The position numbers and the translations under genes were made by a program. Positions 9,188 through 17,966 of a stretch of 64,000 nt of DNA are shown in pieces. Origin of the DNA: Brucella pseudogrignonensis (GTDB lineage Bacteria; Pseudomonadota; Alphaproteobacteria; Rhizobiales; Rhizobiaceae); the NCBI RefSeq assembly GCF_002252525.1, contig NZ_NNRM01000046.1:62001-126000 (forward strand), given 5' to 3'. The notes beneath the pieces are model-generated. The model saw only the letters and a program-made list of their open reading frames with translations. It was not told where the DNA came from and did not search any database. Positions within the stretch are counted from its first letter, which is position 1. Each line of letters starts with the position of its first letter.

Positions 9188-9497
9188 GAAAATTATAATT
9201 TGTAATCGTTCAAAATTTTCTGCCATTTAAAATCCGTCGCCAATGGGAAGGTCCGGCAAGGTATCCAGAGGATGCCGTAAGCGGGTCGGCGGTTTTAACT
9301 TGAAGTAAGGGGAACGCCACGGTTGCATCAGTGACCGGACAAACACGCGTTCAAACGACCCAAGTCTGATCAGCGCTTGATGCGCGGTCGAGCCGCTCCC
9401 GCCAGCTAGCCCTATCGAAGAGGCGACGTGAGACAACATCACGGCGCTTCCGCTCCCCCGCAAATTCAGGCGGAAGTCATGCCGAGAGGGAGATGCA

Positions 9498-10556
9498 ATG
9501 AGCTTTTTGACCCTTTCCGGAATTTCCCGCCACTACGGCAAGTTCGCGGCTGTCGACAATTTCAATCTGACGATTGAAAAGGGCGAGTTCATTTCGCTTC
9601 TCGGCCCTTCTGGCTGTGGCAAGACCACGACCTTGCAGATGATCGCCGGTCTGGTGCCGCCAACGGCGGGCACGATCACCCTTGATGGCCGCGAAATTAC
9701 GCGCCTTGCGCCAGCCAAGCGCGAATTGGGCGTCGTTTTCCAGAGCTATGCACTGTTCCCGCATATGACGGTTGCGCAGAATGTGAGCTTCGGCCTTGAA
9801 ATGCGCAATGTTCCAAAGGCAGAGCGCGAAAAGCGCGTTCGCGACGTGCTGGAACTGGTGCATTTGGGCGCACTTGCGGATCGTTATCCGCGTGAAATGT
9901 CGGGCGGTCAGCGTCAGCGTGTGGCCATTGCGCGTGCGCTGGTCATCAATCCGCCGGTTCTGCTGCTCGATGAGCCGCTCTCCAATCTTGATGCGCAGCT
10001 GCGTGAAGAAATGCAGTTTGAACTGCGCCGCATCCAGCGCACCGTTGGTATCACCACGATAATGGTAACGCATGATCAGGCCGAAGCGCTTTCGATCAGC
10101 GACCGCATCGTGGTCATGGAAAAGGGCCTGATTACACAGGTCGATGCGCCATATAAGCTCTATGAGCACCCGCATAACCACTTCATTTCCAACTTCGTCG
10201 GCAAGTCGAACTTCCTGAAAGCGCGCGCCGAGGGTGACGTCATTTCGCTGGCCGATACGGCCATCCGGTTTCCGGCTCCAGCGCAGGAAGGCGGAAAGAA
10301 GGTATCGGGCGAGCTGTCCGTCTTCATCCGTCCTGAAAAGGTGCAGCTTGTTGCAGCAGACGAAGGCCATATCGCAGGTGAAGTCTCGACCCGCTATTTC
10401 ATGGGTGCGCAATGGTTGCTCGGTGTTACAACGCCAGCAGGCCAGCTTTCGGTCGCCCTGCCTAATCTCGGCAACCCGCCGCCGGCTGAAGGCACGGCAG
10501 TTGGTCTGAGCTGGAACCATGACGATTGCCGCATCCTCACCGCAGGGGTGAACTAA
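9498..10556 (+). CDS. ABC importer ATPase (polyamine/opine, PotA-like)
   Basis: 352-residue ATPase energising import of a small cationic or opine-type compound. Walker A GPSGCGKT lies at 36-43, the signature MSGGQRQRV near 134, and Walker B LLLDEPLSNLD follows. The C-terminal region (about 240-350) is a TOBE-like regulatory domain. The ATG is preceded by GAGAGGGAGA, a strong ribosome site. It heads a seven-gene operon ending at 16160 in which all gaps are 11 bp or less or overlapping: ATPase, two permeases, three dehydrogenase subunits and the binding protein. Transport and first oxidation are therefore probably co-expressed. Confidence 0.92.
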   Translation: MSFLTLSGISRHYGKFAAVDNFNLTIEKGEFISLLGPSGCGKTTTLQMIAGLVPPTAGTITLDGREITRLAPAKRELGVVFQSYALFPHMTVAQNVSFGLEMRNVPKAEREKRVRDVLELVHLGALADRYPREMSGGQRQRVAIARALVINPPVLLLDEPLSNLDAQLREEMQFELRRIQRTVGITTIMVTHDQAEALSISDRIVVMEKGLITQVDAPYKLYEHPHNHFISNFVGKSNFLKARAEGDVISLADTAIRFPAPAQEGGKKVSGELSVFIRPEKVQLVAADEGHIAGEVSTRYFMGAQWLLGVTTPAGQLSVALPNLGNPPPAEGTAVGLSWNHDDCRILTAGVN

Positions 10557-10558
10557 GC

Positions 10559-11449
10559 ATGTCGGCTGTCACCTCACAGGATCAAAACGCTTCGGCCAAA
10601 GAGCGGCGCAATCTGCTCCCGCTTTTTCTGGTCGGACCTTCGACGCTTCTCTTTTTCGCGCTGGTGCTGCTGCCGCTCGGTCTCACCGTGCTGCTGTCGT
10701 TCAATAGCTATAGCTACGACAAGGGCATCGAGGACGTCTACACGCTTGCCAATTATACGCAGGTTCTCAAAGACCCGTATTATCTCGCAATCTTCTGGCG
10801 CACGCTCAAACTGGCATTGATCACAACTGTCATCACGGTGCTGATCGGTGTGCCCGAGGCCTATATTCTTTCGAACATGCGCAAGCCATGGCGCTCGATC
10901 TTCCTGCTGGTGATCATTGGCCCGCTTCTGGTCTCGGTCGTGGTCCGCACATTCGGCTGGAGCATGTTGCTGGGGCGCAATGGCCTTGTAAACAGCGTGC
11001 TCGACATGGTCGGTCTGCCGACCACGCAGATCCTTTACAGCGAAACAGCCATTGTCATCGGTCTGGTGCATATCATGCTGCCATTCATGGTGATCCCGGT
11101 GTGGACTGTTCTGCAGAAGCTCGACCCGTCGGTGGAAGCAGCAGCGCTGACGCTTGGTGCATCGCGCCTGACAGCGCTTCGCCGCGTGGTGTTTCCGCAG
11201 GCAGTTTTAGGCATCCTGTCGGGTAGCCTCATCGTGTTTGCGCTTTCGGCCAGCTCCTTTGCCATTCCGGGTCTGCTTGGTGGACGTCGTCTGAAAATGG
11301 CGGCAACCGTCGTCTATGACGAATTCCTGATCGAGCTGAACTGGCCGCTGGGTGCTGCCATCGCCATCATCGTTCTGGTCGCCAACCTTGTGATCATGAT
11401 CGCCTATAATCGCATGCTCGAAGGGCAAGCGAAAAAGAAGCTGGGGTAA
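10559..11449 (+). CDS. ABC importer permease (PotB-like)
   Basis: Inner-membrane permease of the spermidine/putrescine type, 296 residues with about six transmembrane segments. The family loop EAALTLGASRLTALRRVVFP lies in the cytoplasmic segment that docks on the ATPase. I use the ATG at 10559, 2 nt after the ATPase stop with AGGGG upstream, rather than an upstream alternative in frame inside the ATPase gene. It pairs with the permease at 11455-12249. Confidence 0.92.
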   Translation: MSAVTSQDQNASAKERRNLLPLFLVGPSTLLFFALVLLPLGLTVLLSFNSYSYDKGIEDVYTLANYTQVLKDPYYLAIFWRTLKLALITTVITVLIGVPEAYILSNMRKPWRSIFLLVIIGPLLVSVVVRTFGWSMLLGRNGLVNSVLDMVGLPTTQILYSETAIVIGLVHIMLPFMVIPVWTVLQKLDPSVEAAALTLGASRLTALRRVVFPQAVLGILSGSLIVFALSASSFAIPGLLGGRRLKMAATVVYDEFLIELNWPLGAAIAIIVLVANLVIMIAYNRMLEGQAKKKLG

Positions 11450-11454
11450 CGGCC

Positions 11455-12249
11455 ATGGTCAAGAACGGTCCTTTCGCTCTATTCTTCCACACGCTGATCG
11501 TCATCTTCATGCTGGCGCCAATGGTGGTGGTGTGTTTGGTGGCTTTCACGCCGGAAAACACGCTGTCCATGCCGTGGAACGGTCTTTCGCTTCGCTGGTT
11601 CCAGGCGGTTTTCGCGCATAATGACTTCATGACGGCTTTTGGCAACAGTCTGAAGCTTGCTCTGTTCTCAGCAACCCTTTCAACGGCGCTGGCCGTGCCG
11701 TCAGGCCTTGCAATTGCACAATATGCGTTCCGTGGCCGCGATGCGCTCAACGCGCTGTTCCTGTCGCCACTGATTATCCCGCATCTGGTTCTGGGCGTTG
11801 CGTTCCTGCGTCTTTTCACGTTGATGGGTTTCACCGGCACATTTGGCTGGCTGGTGGCTGCACATACGATTGTCGTCACGCCTTATGCGCTGCGCCTTAT
11901 CCTTGCTTCGCTTGGCAGCATGGATCGCAATGCGGAAAACGCGGCACGCACTCTGGGTGCTGGCGAATGGACTGTGTTCCGTCGCATCACTCTGCCACTG
12001 TTGCTGCCGGGTCTCTCGGGTGGCTGGCTGCTCGCCTTCATCAATTCGTTTGACGAATTGACCATGTCGATCTTCGTCACTTCGCCGTCCACGGTTACGC
12101 TGCCGGTCCGCATGTATATGTATGCAAGTGAATCCATCGATCCGATGATGGCGGCTGTGTCGGCCCTGATGATCCTCGTTGCCACCGTGACCATGATTAT
12201 TATCGATCGTATGTTCGGTCTCGACCGACTGCTGGTGGGTAAAGGCTAA
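11455..12249 (+). CDS. ABC importer permease (PotC-like)
   Basis: Second permease, 264 residues, PotC/YdcV type. It opens with a membrane segment (FFHTLIVIFMLAPMVVVCLV region) and carries the docking loop ENAARTLGAGEWTVFRRITL. It starts 5 bp after the partner permease. Together with the ATPase and the binding protein at 15105 it makes a complete importer. Several importers of this class sitting next to HcnABC-like oxidases take up opines or amino acid derivatives; the present substrate is unknown. Confidence 0.92.
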   Translation: MVKNGPFALFFHTLIVIFMLAPMVVVCLVAFTPENTLSMPWNGLSLRWFQAVFAHNDFMTAFGNSLKLALFSATLSTALAVPSGLAIAQYAFRGRDALNALFLSPLIIPHLVLGVAFLRLFTLMGFTGTFGWLVAAHTIVVTPYALRLILASLGSMDRNAENAARTLGAGEWTVFRRITLPLLLPGLSGGWLLAFINSFDELTMSIFVTSPSTVTLPVRMYMYASESIDPMMAAVSALMILVATVTMIIIDRMFGLDRLLVGKG

Positions 12250-12260
12250 GCAGGCAGATC

Positions 12261-12569
12261 ATGACATTCCCGGTTTCGCCTGCCGCGGCTCAGTTCCGCA
12301 GACGGTATCGGCTGACTGAGCAGCCGATCAGCTTCTCGCTCGACGGCGTGCCTTTTGAGGGCCGCCGTGGCGATACCGTGTTGACCGCCATTCTCTCGGT
12401 GCAGGGAAAGCTGCGTCATACGGAATTTACCGGAGAACCGCGTGCGGGCTTCTGCCTGATCGGCGCGTGTCAGGATTGTCATGTGATGACTGCCGAGGGC
12501 TATAAGCTTCGTGCCTGCACCACGCTTCTGGAAGACGGCATGGCTTTTGTAACGGAGCCAGCACTATGA
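12261..12569 (+). CDS. (2Fe-2S)-binding small subunit of an HcnA/opine-oxidase type dehydrogenase
   Basis: 102-residue ferredoxin-like subunit. It shows the plant-type 2Fe-2S pattern C-x4-C-x2-C (FCLIGACQDCH) followed by a fourth Cys in RACTT. Such small proteins correspond to the N-terminal domain of sarcosine oxidase alpha and to HcnA or the small subunit of opine/hydroxyproline oxidases, and pass electrons from the flavin subunits. It overlaps the next gene by 4 bp. It has no signal peptide and is probably part of a cytoplasmic or membrane-associated heterotrimer. Confidence 0.88.
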   Translation: MTFPVSPAAAQFRRRYRLTEQPISFSLDGVPFEGRRGDTVLTAILSVQGKLRHTEFTGEPRAGFCLIGACQDCHVMTAEGYKLRACTTLLEDGMAFVTEPAL

Positions 12570-13960
12570 GCGCGTTGCGCAATCCGGTTATTGTTGGCGC
12601 TGGTCCCGCAGGCATTCGCGCTGCCGAAACGCTGGTCAAAGCGGGTCTTAAGCCCATCGTGCTTGATGAAGGCTTTCGTTCAGGTGGCCAGATTTATCGC
12701 CGACCGCCTTTCGATGATGGCCGCAGCTATAAAGCGCGCTATGGATCGGAAGCGCATAAGGCCGAAGCGCTGCACAAGACGTTTGACACGTTGCGCGGCG
12801 CAATCGATTATCGCCCGGAAACGCTCGTCTGGAATATCACGCGCGGCGAGGGCGATCGTCTTGATCTTCTGACCAACGGCTCGCATAGCCAGCTGGCCTA
12901 TAGCCATCTCATCCTCGCAACCGGCGCGACCGACCGTGTTCTGCCGTTTAAAGGCTGGACCAAGCCGGGCGTCTACACGCTGGGTGCATCGCAGACGGCG
13001 CTCAAAGCGCAAGGCTGCACAGTTGGCGAACGCGTGGTATTCATGGGTTCAGGCCCGCTGCTTTATCTGGTGGCCTGGCAGTATCATCATGCAGGTGCGA
13101 AGGTCGTAGCAGTTCTCGACACTGCACCCTTCACCTCCAAGTTTCATCTGGCACATCTTGCGCTTTATGCGCCGCGCATTGTGGCGCTCGGCGCTTATTA
13201 TGGTCTGCGTCTCAAGCTTGGTGGCGTGCCGATCCATTATAATGTCCGGCCGGATGAAGTTCTGGGCGAAGGCCATGTTGAAGGCATTCGCTTTCGCACG
13301 GGCAAGCACGTTCGCGAGGCTCAGTGCGATGCGCTGGCTTATGGTTTTGCTCTGCGTCCTGAAACCCAGCTTGCCGATCTCGCCGGTTGCGAATTCCGCT
13401 TTGAAGAACGCGACCGCGCATGGCTTCCTGCAGCAGACAGGCTTGGCCGTTCAAGCCGCGAAGGTGTTTATGTGGCGGGTGACGGTGCAGGTATTGCTGG
13501 TGCCGATGCTGCTGAAATTCGCGGATCATTGGCCGCGATTGCATTGCTCCGCGACATGGGCCTGCCGTTTGACGAAGACACGGAACGCGGGCTTCTCACA
13601 AAGCTCGATCATATCTATCGCGAGCGCCTGATCGTCGAAAAAGCCTTCCCGTTCCCGCGCGACTGGTTCGACACGATTGCAGGCGATGTCACCCTTTGCC
13701 GTTGTGAAGAAATTGCGGTGCGTGATGCGAAGGCAGTCATCGGCGAAGGTGATACGCGTGAGATCAACCGGCTCAAAGCGCTTACCCGTGTCGGCATGGG
13801 CCGTTGTCAGGGGCGTATGTGTACCGCTGCCGCCGCAGAACTTCTGGCGTCGATGCAGGACAAAACGCCTGCAGAATTCGGGCGTATCCGTGCTCAGGCA
13901 CCGGTCAAGCCGATCCCGCTCGGCTTTGGCGCTCCGGCCAAGGAAGGCGCTTCGTCATGA
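12566..13960 (+). CDS. FAD/NAD(P)-binding oxidoreductase, HcnB/opine-oxidase subunit A type
   Basis: 464-residue flavoprotein subunit. The N-terminal Rossmann motif GAGPAGIRAAE (about 9-19) binds FAD, a second dinucleotide fold (GSGPLLYLVAW region) lies near residue 170, and AGDGAGIAGADAAEIRG closes the FAD site. The C-terminal part (about 370-420) has a BFD-like 2Fe-2S pattern, CRCEE and MGRCQGRMC. This order matches HcnB and the opine oxidase alpha subunit. Its stop overlaps the next start (ATGA). With the small 2Fe-2S protein and the DAO-type flavoprotein it should form a three-subunit dehydrogenase for an imino or secondary-amino substrate. Confidence 0.9.
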   Translation: MSALRNPVIVGAGPAGIRAAETLVKAGLKPIVLDEGFRSGGQIYRRPPFDDGRSYKARYGSEAHKAEALHKTFDTLRGAIDYRPETLVWNITRGEGDRLDLLTNGSHSQLAYSHLILATGATDRVLPFKGWTKPGVYTLGASQTALKAQGCTVGERVVFMGSGPLLYLVAWQYHHAGAKVVAVLDTAPFTSKFHLAHLALYAPRIVALGAYYGLRLKLGGVPIHYNVRPDEVLGEGHVEGIRFRTGKHVREAQCDALAYGFALRPETQLADLAGCEFRFEERDRAWLPAADRLGRSSREGVYVAGDGAGIAGADAAEIRGSLAAIALLRDMGLPFDEDTERGLLTKLDHIYRERLIVEKAFPFPRDWFDTIAGDVTLCRCEEIAVRDAKAVIGEGDTREINRLKALTRVGMGRCQGRMCTAAAAELLASMQDKTPAEFGRIRAQAPVKPIPLGFGAPAKEGASS

Positions 13961-15102
13961 CCAGACAACTCCAGGCGGATGCGGTTATTATTGGCGGCGG
14001 GATTGTCGGCGGATCGGCGGCGCTTTTCATGCGTCAGGCCGGATTGTCGGTCATTCTGCTCGACAAGGGCTTTTGCGGTGCGCAGGCAAGCGGCGTCAAT
14101 TATGGCGGCGTTCGCAGGCAGGGCCGCGCGCCGGAACAGCTGCCGCTTGCACAGCGTTCGCACAAATTGTGGGCGCGTCTGCCGGAACTGATCGGTATCG
14201 ATGGCGAATATAACCGCAGTGGACATTTGAAGCTTGCCCGCACTGAAGCGCATTTCGCCAAGCTAGAAGCCTATGCAGCAAGAGTGAAGCCGCTCGGTCT
14301 CGATGTTGAGCTGATCGGCGGCAATGCCGTGCGCGAACGTTTCCCTTGGCTTCCGGGCGATGTTGCAGGTGCTTCGCTTTGTGCGGAAGATGGCAATGCC
14401 AATCCGCGACTGGTTTCGCCTGCTTTTGCCCGCGCCGCACAGGCTGCAGGTGCAACCGTGCTGGAAAACACACCGGTCATCGAAGTGCATGAAACCGGCG
14501 ATGGTTTTGCCATTCTGGCCGGCGAGGGCATCGAAATCCGCTCGCGCCTTCTGTTCAATTGCGCGGGTGCCTGGTCGGATCGGTTTGCAGCCTCATTCGG
14601 TGAGCCGGTACCGTTGACGCGGATTTATCCCACAATGGTTGTGACCGAGCCGATGCCGTTTCGCTTGCCGATGAGCCTTGGCGAAGAAGGCGGTGGTTTC
14701 TACGGCCGTCAGGTCACGCGCGGCAATTATGTCATGGGTGGCGGACGCGGTACGCCGCTTGAAAACCCGGATTTTTCGCGGCCATCGGTCAATGCGGCGT
14801 CCTCGGTAATGCTGCGCGCAATCGAATTGTTTCCGCATCTCCAACATGCACAGGTGATCCGTTTCTGGTCAGGAACAGAAGCTGAAATGCCGGATGATAA
14901 TCCGGTGATCGGGCCAAGCAGCCGGGTCAAGAACCTTTATCACGCCTTTGGTTTTAATGGCGCCGGTTTCCAGACCGGACCGGCAGTCGGCGCGGTCCTC
15001 GCAGACCTTGCGCTCAAGGGCGAGACAGAAACACCCATCGATGCATTTTCGATCAACCGTTTTACTTCAACCAATACCAATCTTAACATGGAAGGGAACT
15101 AA
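13957..15102 (+). CDS. DAO-type FAD oxidoreductase, HcnC/opine-oxidase subunit B type
   Basis: 381-residue glycine/D-amino-acid-oxidase-like catalytic subunit. The FAD motif IIGGGIVGGSAALFM lies at the N-terminus, and the C-terminal FNGAGFQTGPAVG segment is the typical DAO closing motif. It is expected to oxidise the C-N bond of an amino acid derivative, passing electrons to the FAD/2Fe-2S partners. The ATG at 13957 overlaps the previous stop by 4 bp; a longer frame reaching back to 13804 is only an overlap within the preceding gene. The operon context (importer on both sides) makes this a catabolic enzyme for the imported compound. The substrate is not predictable here. Confidence 0.9.
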   Translation: MTRQLQADAVIIGGGIVGGSAALFMRQAGLSVILLDKGFCGAQASGVNYGGVRRQGRAPEQLPLAQRSHKLWARLPELIGIDGEYNRSGHLKLARTEAHFAKLEAYAARVKPLGLDVELIGGNAVRERFPWLPGDVAGASLCAEDGNANPRLVSPAFARAAQAAGATVLENTPVIEVHETGDGFAILAGEGIEIRSRLLFNCAGAWSDRFAASFGEPVPLTRIYPTMVVTEPMPFRLPMSLGEEGGGFYGRQVTRGNYVMGGGRGTPLENPDFSRPSVNAASSVMLRAIELFPHLQHAQVIRFWSGTEAEMPDDNPVIGPSSRVKNLYHAFGFNGAGFQTGPAVGAVLADLALKGETETPIDAFSINRFTSTNTNLNMEGN

Positions 15103-15104
15103 GC

Positions 15105-16160
15105 ATGAAAAATCAACATATTACCGCCATGGCGGCAATGGCACTCGGCCTGTCTACAGCTTTTGTATCGGGCGCGTCGGCTGAAACCAAGACGCTCTAT
15201 ATTGGCATGAATGGCGGCAACATGGAGCGCGCCTATACCGAGCACGTTCTGCCGGAATTTGAAAAAGCCAACAACGTCAAGGTCGTCGTGGTACCGGGCA
15301 CTTCGGCTGATATTCTGGCCAAGGCAACCGCGCAGAAAGACAAGCCACAGATGCATGTCATGCTGCTCGATGACGGCGTCATGGTGCGTGCGATCAATGG
15401 CGGTCTTTGCCAGAAAATTTCTGATGATCCGGTTCTTGCCGACATTCAGCCAGCTGCACGTCTGAAGGACGATATGGCAATCGGCGTTGATATGGGCATG
15501 ACCGGCATTGCCTATAACAAAAAGCTGTTCGACGAAAAGGGCTGGGCAGCTCCAACATCGTGGATGGATTTCGCCGACGAAAAATATGCGAATGCCGTTG
15601 TGTTCCAGTCGGCTTCCGCCTCGACTTTCGGTCTCCATGCATTCCTGATGTTCAACCGCATTCAGGGTGGTGACGACAAGAACCTCGAACCAGGTTTTGA
15701 AAAGTTCCCGGACACCATCGGCAAGAACGTTCTGGAATTCATCCCGTCATCGGCCAAGATTTCGGAAATGGTTCAGACCGGCGAAGCAGCGATCTTCCCG
15801 CTGACCCCAACCGGTGTAAACAACCTGAAGGACAAGGGCATTCCGGTTGAATATGCACAGCCAAAGGAAGGTTCCGTCATTCTCGCAGTGACCGAATGCG
15901 TTCTTGCAGGCAACAGCGAACCTGAACTGAGCCAGAAGCTCGCCCATTACCTGCTTTCCGCTGATGCGCAGAGCAAGGCGCTTGATCATGGCAATGTCAT
16001 TCCATCGAACCTGAAGGCAAAAGCCGGTTCGCCAGATGCACAGGCCAAGCTCGACGCATTTAATGGCTACATGAAGACAGCCAACACGCTTGATTGGGAT
16101 GCTGTCAACGAAGGCCGTCAGCAACTCAACAGCCGCTGGAACCGCACAATCGAAAAGTAA
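15105..16160 (+). CDS. ABC importer substrate-binding protein (polyamine/opine type)
   Basis: Periplasmic binding protein of 351 residues. The signal peptide covers about residues 1-26, ending in SGASA before ETKTLYIGMNGG. The fold is the spermidine/putrescine-binding (SBP_bac) type, seen in the GITGIAYN-like segment MGMTGIAYNKKLFDEKGW and the C-terminal SRWNRTIEK tail. It starts 2 nt after the oxidase subunit and ends the operon just before a strong terminator. It determines what the 9498-12249 importer takes up. Confidence 0.9.
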   Translation: MKNQHITAMAAMALGLSTAFVSGASAETKTLYIGMNGGNMERAYTEHVLPEFEKANNVKVVVVPGTSADILAKATAQKDKPQMHVMLLDDGVMVRAINGGLCQKISDDPVLADIQPAARLKDDMAIGVDMGMTGIAYNKKLFDEKGWAAPTSWMDFADEKYANAVVFQSASASTFGLHAFLMFNRIQGGDDKNLEPGFEKFPDTIGKNVLEFIPSSAKISEMVQTGEAAIFPLTPTGVNNLKDKGIPVEYAQPKEGSVILAVTECVLAGNSEPELSQKLAHYLLSADAQSKALDHGNVIPSNLKAKAGSPDAQAKLDAFNGYMKTANTLDWDAVNEGRQQLNSRWNRTIEK

Positions 16161-16180
16161 GATTGTTTTCTGATTGAAAG

Positions 16181-16220
16181 AAAAGCCGCAGAGTGATCTG
16201 CGGCTTTTTTTTTTTTTTTT
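16181..16220 (+). terminator. Strong intrinsic terminator with 16-T tract
   Basis: AAAAGCCGCAGA (16181-16192), GTGA loop and TCTGCGGCTTTT (16197-16208) form a perfect 12-bp stem running into 16 consecutive T (16205-16220). It ends the seven-gene operon. The last two T bases also form part of the stop codon of the convergent MFS gene, and the A-run on the stem lets it act on the other strand as well. Confidence 0.9.
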
Positions 16221-17415
16221 ATGCTGTGGCTTTTGCCTTTTGCGTTCGAGCAGATTGCCAGACCAACGGCACAAGAATGAGAGCGACTGCCGGGAAGATC
16301 AGCCAGTTGATGGTCTCCCAACCAGATGAATGCAGCAGCGATCCGGCGAAGAAGGATGCGCAGGCAACCGTTCCGAAGACGAAGAAGTCGTTCGCGCCCT
16401 GTGCTTTGCCGCGTTCTTCCGGCGTGTGACAATCGGCAACCATCGCGGTTGCGCCGATGAAGCCAAAATTCCACCCGATGCCGAGCAGGATCAGCGAGAC
16501 CCAGAAATGGGTGAGATCAAGGCCCGAGAGCGCAACGATTGCCGACAAGCCAATAATCAGCAAGCCCATAGCGGTCACGCGTTCCTTGCCGAAACGGGTG
16601 ATCAACATGCCGGTGAAAAAGCTTGGCGCAAACATTGCCAGCACATGCCACTGGATACCCAGTGCTGCATGATCGACCGAATGGCCGTGACCAACCATGG
16701 CGATAGGGGCGGCTGTCATCACAAATGTCATCAGACCGTAGGAGACAACACCAGCAGCCAAAGCCAGCATGTAGCGCCGGTTCAGCAAAATTTCTTTGAG
16801 CGGGCGGCCATTATCGGCAGCATTGCTGGATTTCGCAGCCTTTGGTGACCGGAACAACATAAGGACGGGAATTGCCAGCAGGGCAAGGACTGCCTGGCTC
16901 AGGAAGCTGCCCGCATAGGGCGTTGCCGGCAATGCGTCTCGTGTCCAGATAACAAGCTGCGGTCCTATGATTGCGGCGATCAGGCCACCAACCATGACCC
17001 ATGAAATAGCGCGTGCTTTAAGAGCGCCTGTTGCGGCATCGGTTGCGGCAAAACGATAGCTCTGCACATAAGCGGCATAAAAGCCGGCAATGAATGTACC
17101 AAAACAGAAGATGACGAAAGACGCCGAAAAAATGCCAAGGGCCGCAATGAGGCCTGCAGCCATGCCGAAACATGCGCCCAGCAGATAGCCGTTGCGACGA
17201 CCAAAGGACCGCATGACAAAGGCTGCAGGCAGGGTGCCTGCTGCAAGACCAAGATTGAACAGGCTGACCGGCAGCGTAACCAGCGCCGGATCGGAAGAAA
17301 GCTGCTGGCCGACCAGACCGCCCAGCGAAATGATAATCGGCGGGCTTGCTGCACCCAGCGCCTGCGCGGCAGTCAGCACAAAGATATTGCGTCTGGCGAT
17401 AGTCTGGTCGGTCAT
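16219..17415 (-). CDS. MFS transporter
   Basis: 398-residue major facilitator with about 12 hydrophobic segments. The segment RSFGRRNGYLLGA near residue 70 matches the loop 2-3 motif of the superfamily. The N-terminus (MTDQTIARRNIFVLTAAQALG) is cytoplasmic. It is co-directional with an ArsR-type regulator 48 bp upstream, so it is probably a regulated exporter, but substrate cannot be told: the protein has no motif specific for arsenite or metals. Its last codons run into the terminator of the convergent operon. Confidence 0.88.
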   Translation of the reverse strand: MTDQTIARRNIFVLTAAQALGAASPPIIISLGGLVGQQLSSDPALVTLPVSLFNLGLAAGTLPAAFVMRSFGRRNGYLLGACFGMAAGLIAALGIFSASFVIFCFGTFIAGFYAAYVQSYRFAATDAATGALKARAISWVMVGGLIAAIIGPQLVIWTRDALPATPYAGSFLSQAVLALLAIPVLMLFRSPKAAKSSNAADNGRPLKEILLNRRYMLALAAGVVSYGLMTFVMTAAPIAMVGHGHSVDHAALGIQWHVLAMFAPSFFTGMLITRFGKERVTAMGLLIIGLSAIVALSGLDLTHFWVSLILLGIGWNFGFIGATAMVADCHTPEERGKAQGANDFFVFGTVACASFFAGSLLHSSGWETINWLIFPAVALILVPLVWQSARTQKAKATA

Positions 17416-17463
17416 GTCGTGTACTTCTTCATCGTCGCTTATGCAGTTGCCTTCAGTACCCAG

Positions 17464-17790
17464 CTAATCAACCACTGGTATCTGAAAATGTTTGCAGATC
17501 ACCGCCATCACCTGCTGCGCTATATCGCTTTCCACACGATACCAGATCGTCTGCCCGTCACGGCGTCCGGCAATAATGCCCTCGCGTCGTAACAAAGCCA
17601 GATGTTGTGAAACCGTGGAATCCCGCAAGCCGATCAGCTCGGCAAGCTGTCCCACAGACTTCTCACCCCCGTGCAACCGGCAAAGGATCATGAGCCGGTG
17701 ATTGTTGGCGATTGATTTGAGGAATTCACTTGCCTCGTCGGCCGCGAGGTGGGTTTTTACGCCCGGGTCGATTGGGTCAGTTTTGTTCAT
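17464..17790 (-). CDS. ArsR-family winged-helix regulator
   Basis: 108 residues; the helix-turn-helix LAELIGLRDSTVSQHLALLR (about 55-74) and wing REGIIAGRRDGQTIWY are clear. The usual metal-site motif ELCVCDL is absent: the equivalent helix has MILCRLHGGEKSVGQLAEL, so it may sense something other than thiophilic metals. It precedes the MFS gene and probably represses both genes. The leader (17791-17830) contains CTACG repeats that might be its operator. Confidence 0.88.
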   Translation of the reverse strand: MNKTDPIDPGVKTHLAADEASEFLKSIANNHRLMILCRLHGGEKSVGQLAELIGLRDSTVSQHLALLRREGIIAGRRDGQTIWYRVESDIAQQVMAVICKHFQIPVVD

Positions 17791-17966
17791 AACTACGTAT
17801 CTACGAAACTATGAAGATATAGTCAATAATGCTCGAAGAGATGCAAATCGGGGAATTTCGTTCCGCTTCGCAGGTTCGTTCTCACCGATATTGAAAGGGC
17901 TTCTGCTCGCCACCATCATATTGTAGCCTGTGCCCATTGTGTTGGCTGGTTGGGCTTGGAGTCGTC

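Noticed and set aside
9477-10520. 347-residue minus-strand frame
   Set aside because: Antisense shadow of the PotA-like ATPase, which has all ABC motifs.
12566-15102. Hydrogen cyanide synthase genes
   Set aside because: The subunits are HcnABC-like in domain layout, but being embedded in an amine/opine-type importer operon argues for a catabolic dehydrogenase; cyanide production cannot be inferred.
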